A stretch of 40,411 bases of DNA from an uncultured Anaerobiospirillum sp. (GTDB lineage: Bacteria; Pseudomonadota; Gammaproteobacteria; Enterobacterales; Succinivibrionaceae). The notes below the pieces were generated by a model. That model did no database searches, had not been told where the DNA came from, and saw only the letters and a program-made list of their open reading frames with translations. Positions 34,960-40,411 of this stretch are shown one piece after another (positions within the stretch are counted from its first letter, which is position 1; every line of letters starts with the position of its first letter). Made by a program: the position numbers and the translations under genes. The DNA lies in NCBI GenBank assembly GCA_944389615.1, contig CALXNA010000030.1:1-40411 (forward strand), given 5' to 3'.

Positions 34960-34985
34960 AAAAAACCGCCCGTAGGCGGTTTTTT
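34960..34985. terminator. Bidirectional intrinsic terminator between lpxM and pyrE
   Basis: AAAAAACCGCC, loop CGTA, GGCGGTTTTTT: a canonical symmetrical terminator for convergent lpxM (plus) and pyrE (minus). Confidence 0.9.
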
Positions 34986-34998
34986 GGTTGGCGCGGCA

Positions 34999-35049
34999 CG
35001 CGCCGAGTGCGCGCCTGCGCGCGCAAAGAGCGCGCAAGCGCTCGGCGCG
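34999..35049 (-). other. Long GC hairpin just downstream of pyrE
   Basis: CGCGCCGAG (34999-35007) pairs with CTCGGCGCG (35041-35049), and inside them TGCGCGC (35008-35014) pairs with GCGCGCA (35030-35036). It would form at the pyrE mRNA 3' end before the T-tailed terminator. It may protect the end or pause polymerase. Confidence 0.55.
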
Positions 35050-35065
35050 ATAGCGCGCAGGGCGC

Positions 35066-35707
35066 TTAGGCGCCGTACTGCTCGCGGTAGGCGAGCATGG
35101 CCGGGAGGTGAGCCTTAAGCTCCGGGTCGTTTTCGATGTAGGTGACGAGGTCGTCAAAGGAGACGATAGAGACGATCTCGATGCCTAAGGTGCGCTGGGC
35201 CTCATCAATTGCGCTCTCGTTGCCTTGGCCCTTCTCCTTGCGGTTTAATGCGATGAGGGCAGCCTTGAAGTGGGCACCGTTGGCCTTGATGATGGCATCG
35301 GACTCGCGGATAGCGGTACCGGCGGTGATGACATCGTCGATCAACATTATGTCGCCTTTGAGCGGAGCGCCGACTAAGTTGCCGCCTTCGCCGTGATCCT
35401 TGGCTTCCTTGCGATTAAAGCACCATGGGGTGTTGATGTGGTGCTCGGCGCTTAAGGCCATGGCGGTGGCGCAGGCCAATGGAATGCCCTTGTAGGCTGG
35501 GCCAAAGAGCACGTCAAACTTGATCTTGCTATCGACCAAGGCGTGGGCATAGCACGAGCCTAAGGTATAGAGATCTTCGCCGGTGCAAAAGCCACCGGCA
35601 TTGAAGAAGTAAGGGCTCTGGCGCCCCGACTTTAAGGTGAAGCTGCCAAACTTGAGCACACCGCGCTTAAGCGCTAACTCAATGAACTTACGCTGGTAAT
35701 CTTGCAT
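35066..35707 (-). CDS. pyrE: Orotate phosphoribosyltransferase
   Basis: This 213-residue protein has the same length as E. coli PyrE. It converts orotate and PRPP to orotidine monophosphate in pyrimidine synthesis. It begins [36 protein letters not shown]. The catalytic loop is [13 protein letters not shown] and the PRPP-binding motif is [21 protein letters not shown] precedes the ATG. It follows cysS on the same strand with a gap of about 100 nt, so it may share the cysS transcript. In E. coli pyrE follows rph; that neighbour is absent here. Confidence 0.98.
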   Translation of the reverse strand: MQDYQRKFIELALKRGVLKFGSFTLKSGRQSPYFFNAGGFCTGEDLYTLGSCYAHALVDSKIKFDVLFGPAYKGIPLACATAMALSAEHHINTPWCFNRKEAKDHGEGGNLVGAPLKGDIMLIDDVITAGTAIRESDAIIKANGAHFKAALIALNRKEKGQGNESAIDEAQRTLGIEIVSIVSFDDLVTYIENDPELKAHLPAMLAYREQYGA

Positions 35708-35811
35708 GTTTCATCTCCCATCTGATGGGCAGCGGCCTCAGCACGCGCTGAGGCCTGCGGGAATTGGGGTAGGGGCTGTGGCCGTAGATCGCGGCTTGCC
35801 GCTGCGAGCGC

Positions 35812-37194
35812 TTAGGCGCGGCGCCACGTGGTGCCGCTCGGGCCATCCTCGAGCACGATGCCCATGGCAGTGAGCTCATTGCGGGCAGCGTCGGCTGCGG
35901 CGTAGTCCTTGCGGGCGCGTGCCTGCTTGCGCTCTTCGATCAAGGCCTCGATCTTGGCGACCTCATCATCGGCGCCACTATCGGCGGCACCACTTTGTAA
36001 GAAGGTGACCGGGTCTTGGTAGAGGATGCCTAAGATGCCGCCTAACTCGACTAAACGACCAGCAAGGCCGGAGGCCTCCTCAGGCGTCTTAGCGGTATTG
36101 ATGGCCTTGGCCAGGTCAAAGAGTACGGCGATGGCGGCCGGGGTATTGAAGTCATCGTCCATCGCGGCCTTAAAGCGGGTGACGTAGTCCTCGCCGCCTT
36201 GGGCTGGGCCCACGGTGACGTTCTTTAAGGCGGTGTAGAGGCGGGCCAAGGCGGTGCGGGCGCTGTCCAAATTCTCCTTGGAGTAGTTGAGGGCGCTACG
36301 GTACTGGGCCGAGATCAAGAAGTAGCGCACGGTCTCGGCGTCGTACTCCTTTAACACATCGCGGATGGTGAAGAAGTTGTTTAAGGACTTAGACATCTTC
36401 TCCTTGTTGATCATGACCATACCCGAGTGCATCCAGTAGTTGACGTACTTGGTGTCAAAGGCGCAGCAGCTTTGGGCGATCTCGTTCTCATGGTGTGGGA
36501 AGATGAGGTCGGAGCCACCACCGTGGATGTCAAAGGTGGTGCCTAAGAGCTTGGAGTTCATGGCCGAGCACTCGATATGCCAGCCCGGGCGGCCCTGCCC
36601 CCATGGCGAGTCCCAAGCAGGCTCACCTTCCTTGGACATCTTCCATAAGACGAAGTCAAATGGATTGCGCTTGCTCTTTTCGACCTCAACGCGGGCACCG
36701 GCGCTGAGCTCTTCGAGCTTTTGCCCCGATAAGCGGCCATAGCGCTTGAAGCTGTCTAAGGCGAACATGACATCGCCATTGTCGGCGACATAGGCATGGC
36801 CCTTATCGATCAAGCGCTGGACAAGGTCGATGATGGCCTCGATGTTCTCGGTGGCGCGTGGCTCAAGGTCAGGGCGGGCGATGTTGAGGGCATCGAAGTC
36901 GGCATACATCTCGGCGATGAAGTGCTCGGCTAAGTCCTTGGTGCTCACGCCCTTCTCTTGGGCGCGCTTGATGATCTTGTCGTCGATGTCGGTGATGTTG
37001 CGCACGTACTTGACCTTGTAGCCCAAGTAGCGCAGGTAGCGCACGATCATGTCGAAGCTGACGAAGGTGCGGGCGTGACCGATATGGCACAGGTCATAGA
37101 CCGTGACGCCACACACGTACATACCAATTTCGCCCGGGGTAATTGGTACAAAGTCCTCTTTCTTGCGCGTAATGGTATTGTGAATTTGTAGCAT
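35812..37194 (-). CDS. cysS: Cysteinyl-tRNA synthetase
   Basis: This 460-residue class I synthetase (E. coli 461) charges tRNA-Cys. It has the metal-binding cysteine in YVCGVTVYD, the HIGH motif in CHIGHARTF, the further metal ligands in HIECSAMN and [10 protein letters not shown], and KMSKSLNNF. The C-terminal helical domain ends with [11 protein letters not shown]. The start at 37194 (MLQIHNT) is preferred to the GTG at 37206 because it matches the family N-terminus and leaves GTGAGAT as ribosome binding site. It is divergent from ppiB, the same neighbour as in E. coli. Confidence 0.98.
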   Translation of the reverse strand: MLQIHNTITRKKEDFVPITPGEIGMYVCGVTVYDLCHIGHARTFVSFDMIVRYLRYLGYKVKYVRNITDIDDKIIKRAQEKGVSTKDLAEHFIAEMYADFDALNIARPDLEPRATENIEAIIDLVQRLIDKGHAYVADNGDVMFALDSFKRYGRLSGQKLEELSAGARVEVEKSKRNPFDFVLWKMSKEGEPAWDSPWGQGRPGWHIECSAMNSKLLGTTFDIHGGGSDLIFPHHENEIAQSCCAFDTKYVNYWMHSGMVMINKEKMSKSLNNFFTIRDVLKEYDAETVRYFLISAQYRSALNYSKENLDSARTALARLYTALKNVTVGPAQGGEDYVTRFKAAMDDDFNTPAAIAVLFDLAKAINTAKTPEEASGLAGRLVELGGILGILYQDPVTFLQSGAADSGADDEVAKIEALIEERKQARARKDYAAADAARNELTAMGIVLEDGPSGTTWRRA

Positions 37195-37426
37195 TTGCGA
37201 TCTCACAGGTGCGGCGATGTGCTAAAGTGAAAAGTCAACCTCAGCTGGTGCTACCCACAAGGGGCGCAGCTTAGCGGCGCGGCCGCGGCCTTCGTCACGA
37301 GGAGGTCGTCGTCACGAAGACTTCGCCACCGCAGGGCGCGTCAGCGCGCGTGTTTGTGCGGCATTGCCATGGCGGCGCAGGCCTGATAGGCGGGCACAGC
37401 TGAAGGGTGCTTGGATCAAGCAAGCT

Positions 37427-37506
37427 CCGATCTTGGGGGCGCCGTAGGTGCCGCAGCGCTGAAGCCACCTTAGGTGGCGCGTAAGCTGCACTAGGTACAA
37501 GATCGG
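37427..37506 (+). ncRNA. Candidate 80-nt three-way-junction RNA upstream of ppiB
   Basis: In the 375-nt cysS/ppiB gap, CCGATCTTG (37427-37435) pairs with CAAGATCGG (37498-37506) as a 9-bp closing helix. Inside are GGCGCC (37438-37443) / GGTGCC (37447-37452), GCAGC (37453-37457) / GCTGC (37485-37489), and within the latter GCCACC (37464-37469) / GGTGGC (37473-37478). One pair in the first inner stem is G-U on the plus strand but A-C on the minus strand, favouring an RNA in the ppiB direction. A further 6-bp hairpin, ATCAGG / CCTGAT, lies at 37512-37534. It resembles no tRNA and no riboswitch I know. It could be a ppiB leader element or a small RNA. Confidence 0.4.
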
Positions 37507-37569
37507 GCGCGATCAGGTCGGCTTGGGGCCTGATTGGCGCATATTTTAGCAAGGCAACAGGGTTTTGAA

Positions 37570-38079
37570 ATGGTAATTTTGAAGACTAACAAGGGTGATA
37601 TCGTTATTGAGTTGAACGAGGAAAAGGCTCCCGTCACCTGCAAGAATTTCCTTGATTACGTCAAGAGTGGCCACTACAACGGCACCATCTTCCACCGTGT
37701 AATCCCCGGCTTTATGATCCAAGGCGGTGGCATGACCCCTGACATGCAGCAGAAGCCAACCCGCGAGCCGATCGTCAACGAAGCCAACAACGGTCTGAGC
37801 AATGAGGCCTTTACCATTGCTATGGCCCGTACCGGTGAGCCACACTCGGCGACTTCGCAGTTCTTTATCAACACCGTCGACAACGACTTCTTAAACTACA
37901 AGAGCCGCACGGGCGAGTGGGGCTACTGCGTCTTCGGCCGCGTGGTCAAAGGCCAAGACGTCGTCTTAGCCATTGAGGGTGTCAAGACCGACAACCGCAC
38001 TTACTTCCCACACCGTGATGTCCCGGTTGAGCCGGTCATCATCGAAAGCGCCGAAGTGATCGACAAGCTCCCAGAGTAA
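37570..38079 (+). CDS. ppiB: Peptidyl-prolyl cis-trans isomerase B (cyclophilin)
   Basis: This 169-residue cytoplasmic cyclophilin (E. coli PpiB 164) accelerates proline isomerisation during folding. It has [13 protein letters not shown], the active-site region with [20 protein letters not shown], and [11 protein letters not shown]. No signal peptide is present, which favours PpiB over periplasmic PpiA. The start at 37570 ([15 protein letters not shown]) is chosen because the in-frame extension to 37534 is not family-like. It stands divergent from cysS and upstream of lpxH, as in E. coli, but here a terminator separates it from lpxH. Confidence 0.97.
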   Translation: MVILKTNKGDIVIELNEEKAPVTCKNFLDYVKSGHYNGTIFHRVIPGFMIQGGGMTPDMQQKPTREPIVNEANNGLSNEAFTIAMARTGEPHSATSQFFINTVDNDFLNYKSRTGEWGYCVFGRVVKGQDVVLAIEGVKTDNRTYFPHRDVPVEPVIIESAEVIDKLPE

Positions 38080-38099
38080 CCAAGGTCACTGACCGCACG

Positions 38100-38152
38100 A
38101 AAATAGGGTCTGGTCAGCCGTGCCTGCGCGCGGCGAGCCGACCTTATTTTTT
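38100..38152 (+). terminator. Terminator after ppiB
   Basis: AAAATAGGGTC (38100-38110) pairs with GACCTTATTTT (38140-38150, one G-U pair), extended by TT. The loop contains inner GC pairing. It lies 20 nt after the ppiB stop. Confidence 0.65.
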
Positions 38153-38186
38153 GCCCGCACGCTCCCCAGGGGATTGGGCCGGTCGC

Positions 38187-38195
38187 TGCTACAAT
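38187..38195 (+). promoter_or_regulatory. lpxH extended -10 element, followed by a 19-bp direct repeat
   Basis: TGCTACAAT (38187-38195) is an extended -10 without a recognisable -35, about 100 nt before the lpxH ATG. The leader then has two imperfect 19-bp copies, GGCGCC-N4-GCAGGCTGC at 38201-38219 and GGCGCC-N4-GCAGGTTGC at 38220-38238, which can pair within themselves. Confidence 0.5.
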
Positions 38196-38295
38196 CTGCG
38201 GGCGCCGACCGCAGGCTGCGGCGCCTGACGCAGGTTGCGGCGCACTGGGGGCTGAGGCGAGGGCAGGGTGAGAGTTTAGTCTGCGCGGAGGAGTT

Positions 38296-39042
38296 ATGGC
38301 CTGCTATGTCATTGCAGACCTGCATTTAGATGAGGCGCGGCCGGAGCTAACTGCGGCGCTTGCGGCGTGGGTGGCGCGCCTTGAGGCGGGCGCGGAACTT
38401 TATATCCTAGGCGACCTCTTTAACTTCTTTGTGGGCTTCGATCCCAAAGATCAAGCCCAACAGGCGGTGGCTACCATTATGGGCGCCGCGCAGGCGCGGG
38501 GCGTGGCCTGCTACTTTATCCACGGTAACCGTGACTTCTTAGTCAACGCGCGCGAAGCGCGGCAGCTTAACTGCACCTTGCTCCCTGACTGCTACTACTG
38601 CGAGCGCTATGGTCAGCGCCTGCTGCTCACCCACGGCGATATCTTCTGCAGCAATGACCTCAAGTACCAAGCCTATCAGCGCAAGGTCAACAACAAGTGC
38701 CTGCAGTGGCTATTCCGCCGCCTGCCGCTGTCGCGGCGGCGTGCCATTGGCGCGAAGATCCGCGCGCGCAGTGCCCGCGAGTACAGCCGCCGCCACCAAA
38801 GTGCAATCTACGGCGTGGTGACCAGCACGGTCGCGCAGTACTGTCAGGGCGTCGATCTGGTGGTGCATGGCCATATCCATGTGCTGGGCACCTACCAAGG
38901 CGAGGTGCCCGGGCTCACCGCGCGCTATGTCTTAGGGGCGTGGGGGCAAAACCTCAGCTACTTCAAGCTCGATGAGACCGGCGCCGCCTTGCACGAGCTG
39001 CCCCTATCCCAAGTGCTGTTGTCGGACAATAAGCAGCCTTAG
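38296..39042 (+). CDS. lpxH: UDP-2,3-diacylglucosamine diphosphatase
   Basis: This 248-residue peripheral membrane metallophosphatase (E. coli 240) makes lipid X from UDP-2,3-diacylglucosamine in lipid A synthesis. Metal-binding motifs of the calcineurin-like fold are all present: ADLHLDE at the N-terminus, YILGDLFNFF, CYFIHGNRDFL, THGDIFCSND and VVHGHIHVLG near the C-terminus. RYVLGAWGQ matches the family end. GGAGGAG lies 5 nt before ATG 38296. With msbA and lpxM it gives three lipid A genes in this window, in separate transcription units. Confidence 0.97.
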   Translation: MACYVIADLHLDEARPELTAALAAWVARLEAGAELYILGDLFNFFVGFDPKDQAQQAVATIMGAAQARGVACYFIHGNRDFLVNAREARQLNCTLLPDCYYCERYGQRLLLTHGDIFCSNDLKYQAYQRKVNNKCLQWLFRRLPLSRRRAIGAKIRARSAREYSRRHQSAIYGVVTSTVAQYCQGVDLVVHGHIHVLGTYQGEVPGLTARYVLGAWGQNLSYFKLDETGAALHELPLSQVLLSDNKQP

Positions 39043-39146
39043 CCGCCTGTACCGACCTGCGTGGGCAGGCTTTGGTGCGCCTTGGGGCGGCGTGTACCCC
39101 AAGATGTGAGCAAAATTGTCAGGCCTCAATAGGCCTTGGTGCTATG

Positions 39147-39155
39147 TGCTAAGAT
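39147..39155 (+). promoter_or_regulatory. trxA extended -10 element
   Basis: TGCTAAGAT (39147-39155) lies 31 nt before the trxA ATG, with no -35 at the expected distance. It shares the TGC-TA-N2-AT form with the rho and lpxH elements. Confidence 0.5.
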
Positions 39156-39186
39156 AGCGCTAGCGTTTTCTGTGAGGAAGCTTTCT

Positions 39187-39513
39187 ATGAGCGCAATTGT
39201 TCACGTAACCGACGATTCTTTTGAGACCGAAGTCTTGAATGCTGATGTGCCAGTACTGCTTGACTTCTGGGCTCCATGGTGTGGCCCTTGCCGCATGATT
39301 ACTCCAATCTTAGAGGAGCTCTCTCAAGAGCGTGACGACATCAAGATCTGCAAGCTCAACATCGACGAGTTCCAAGTCGTAGCCACCAAGATGGCAGTCA
39401 TGAGCATCCCAACCTTAATGCTCTTCGACAAGGGTGAGAAGGTAGGCCAGCACGTAGGTGCTCTCTCCAAGGCCGACTTAAACGGTTTTATCAACGCCTC
39501 CTTAGGCAAGTAA
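39187..39513 (+). CDS. trxA: Thioredoxin 1
   Basis: This 108-residue cytoplasmic disulfide reductant (E. coli TrxA 109) carries the active site WAPWCGPCRM and the cis-proline loop MSIPTLMLF. It begins MSAIVHVTDDSFETEVL. The start at 39187 follows GAGGAAG; the in-frame extension to 39136 would run through the promoter. It donates electrons to ribonucleotide reductase, PAPS reductase and other enzymes. It has its own terminator. In E. coli trxA is next to rho, but not here. Confidence 0.98.
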   Translation: MSAIVHVTDDSFETEVLNADVPVLLDFWAPWCGPCRMITPILEELSQERDDIKICKLNIDEFQVVATKMAVMSIPTLMLFDKGEKVGQHVGALSKADLNGFINASLGK

Positions 39514-39555
39514 GTGAGCCTAAGCTCCCCGCGCCTAGCTGACGCGGCGCGCCCT

Positions 39556-39602
39556 AGCCCCCAGCGTGACTTAAGTACAGTCGCTCTGGGGGCTTAGTTT
39601 TT
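39556..39602 (+). terminator. trxA intrinsic terminator
   Basis: AGCCCCCAG (39556-39564) pairs with CTGGGGGCT (39586-39594), followed by TTAGTTTTT. The 21-nt loop allows two further inner pairs. Confidence 0.8.
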
Positions 39603-40093
39603 GGGCGCAGGGCACTGCACCTTGTCCCCTCCAAAGCAGCGCAAGCCTGTACAGTCTTTGGGGAGAGTGGTCGGAATTAAGTATAGTGGCAGCCACTACG
39701 CGAGTGGTAGCCCACCAGACGGGCAGGCCTGCGCAAAGTGGCAGCTCACCGTACGTGCAGGCCTACGCGAGTGGCAGCCCACCGGATGGGCAGGCCTGCG
39801 CAAGTGAGGCCCATCCAACTCAGGATATAGGCTCATTTGGCTAATTCACGGTGACTCTCCCCAAAGACTGCTGTAAGCATCCCGCGGGCCGAGGCCGGAG
39901 CGGCTTGGGCTTGCAGCGCAGAATGCTCCACCTCATTCTTAAGCCTGCGCGCTCTGCGCGTGGCTGAGGCTGGAGAAGGTCGGAGCTGCTGGCGCTGCGC
40001 GCCGGATACCCCCACCGCGGCCGCGCGAAGGTAGCATCCGCGCAGGGCGGTGGGGGTGTGGCAAAAAAATTTTGCTCTTTGGGGGTAATGGGC
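39603..40093. other. Gene-free region before the S10 operon
   Basis: Apart from the tandem repeat there is a strong stem, CCCCCACCGC (40009-40018) with GCGGTGGGGG (40047-40056). It has an inner GCGCG/CGCGC helix, and a small GCAAAA-AAA-TTTTGC hairpin follows at 40061-40075. A minus-strand open frame of about 100 codons here lacks a ribosome binding site and family features. The region may insulate the S10 operon from upstream transcription. Confidence 0.6.
39684..39816. repeat. Tandem 33/34-bp repeats with 67-bp super-period
   Basis: Units at 39697-39729, 39730-39763 and 39764-39796, with partial units before and after. Each reads roughly T(A/G)CGC(G/A)A-GTGGCAGC(C/T)CACC, then a variable stretch, then GCAGGCC. 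Units 1 and 3 begin TACGCGAGTGG; unit 2 and the partial fourth begin TGCGCAA, so the true period is about 67 bp. The junction GCAGGCCTGC is palindromic. No ORF with a ribosome binding site uses it. Confidence 0.85.
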
Positions 40094-40121
40094 TTGAAAT
40101 AGCGGTTTTGATCGGTATAAT
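40094..40121 (+). promoter_or_regulatory. S10 operon promoter
   Basis: TTGAAA (40094-40099) and a perfect TATAAT (40116-40121) with a 16-bp spacer. Transcription would start near 40128, about 219 nt before rpsJ. Confidence 0.8.
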
Positions 40122-40127
40122 GGAGCC

Positions 40128-40346
40128 CGTTTTCTGTGCGCCACGTCACGGATGTGGTAACCGTATCTACCTTGGCCTACGCCAAGGCCATCGCACAGAC
40201 CAGCCCTCCAGCAATTGACTGTGGCTGAGATACTCTCCCTGAGCTTGGGAGAAATGATTGTAACGCCTCCTCCGGTCTTTATTTTGTTGAGAAATAGGGA
40301 TGGGAAGGCATGCGTCTACATGTTCTTTTTCATTTCGGAGTCTGTA
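40128..40346 (+). promoter_or_regulatory. S10 operon leader, probable L4-responsive region
   Basis: The leader is highly structured. CTGTGCG (40134-40140) pairs with CGCACAG (40192-40198) around CCTTGGC / GCCAAGG (40170-40187) and a CCAC / GTGG stem. CAGCC / GGCTG (40201-40227) and TCTCCC / GGGAGA (40234-40252) follow. Near the end a T-run in CTTTTTCATTTCGGAGTCTG precedes rpsJ. In E. coli, L4 binds the S10 leader, causes termination at a T-run and represses translation. Position, length and 3' end agree with that system; L4 binding here is inference. Confidence 0.65.
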
Positions 40347-40411
40347 ATGCAGAACCAAAGAATTCGGATCCGCCTCAAGGCCTACGACCACAGATTAATC
40401 GATCACTCGAC
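40347..40411 (+). CDS. rpsJ: 30S ribosomal protein S10 (5' part, cut by window edge)
   Basis: Twenty-one codons read MQNQRIRIRLKAYDHRLIDH and one more residue, almost the same as E. coli S10 (Phe there for Tyr here). S10 is in the small-subunit head and also acts as NusE in transcription antitermination with NusB. CGGAG lies 7 nt before the ATG. It is the first gene of the S10 operon, which would continue off the right edge. Confidence 0.98.
   Translation, partial: MQNQRIRIRLKAYDHRLIDHS

Noticed and set aside
39833..40149. Minus-strand open frames of about 100 codons before the S10 promoter
   Set aside because: No ribosome binding site, no family features, skewed composition, and overlap with a strong hairpin and close approach to the S10 promoter.
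1..40411. CRISPR arrays, tRNA or rRNA genes
   Set aside because: No repeat-spacer pattern (the 39684-39816 repeat has no unique spacers), no tRNA T-loop/acceptor arrangement and no rRNA sequence seen.

Overview
The window is a chromosomal segment of a gammaproteobacterium. Rho, PyrE, CysS, PpiB, LpxH, TrxA, YhhQ and the first residues of ribosomal proteins S13 and S10 read like Escherichia coli proteins, and the divergent cysS / ppiB-lpxH order matches E. coli. The DNA is GC-rich, lipid A genes show a Gram-negative envelope, and QueH replaces the commoner QueG. An Aeromonadales-type lineage such as Succinivibrionaceae would fit, but that is inference. Both edges cut ribosomal-protein operons: the alpha operon (rpsM) leaves to the left on the minus strand and the S10 operon (rpsJ) leaves to the right on the plus strand. 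Both keep structured leaders.

Layout. 1-5815: rpsM (partial), an unknown membrane-anchored protein, and a large MscK/MscM-type mechanosensitive channel, all minus. 5816-7965: a roughly 600-nt leader with a C-rich stretch, then rho. 8110-16698: an accessory block of three tandem MmeI-like (Type IIL) restriction-modification genes on the minus strand. Two are intact. The third has lost its nuclease domain and carries an internal deletion. A 46-codon ORF with a strong ribosome binding site lies between them. 16890-21038: a giant protein (about 1380 aa) resembling an IS1634/IS4-type transposase that seems to have lost its catalytic residues and gained a long disordered insert with repeated SFFDLEDE motifs. 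21143-21814: yhhQ. 22127-25432: polA with a substituted proofreading site. 25504-29028: a YbjD-type OLD-family nuclease at twice the usual length. 29282-34740: ddl, msbA, queH, lpxM. 35066-37194: pyrE and cysS (minus). 37570-39513: ppiB, lpxH, trxA (plus). 39603-40346: repeats, hairpins and the S10 promoter and leader.

How the genes work together. MsbA, LpxM and LpxH belong to lipid A synthesis and export, and Ddl to peptidoglycan synthesis. YhhQ (queuosine-precursor import) and QueH (last step of queuosine synthesis) form a tRNA-modification theme. Rho, PolA, TrxA, CysS and PyrE are housekeeping. The Type IIL array is the probable defence module. The transposase-like giant and the YbjD-like nuclease are neighbours whose part in defence is unproven.

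The most unusual items are the decaying Type IIL array with its small ORF, the transposase-derived repeat protein, the PolA without visible proofreading residues, a compact three-way-junction RNA upstream of ppiB, and the split of the S10 and alpha ribosomal operons.
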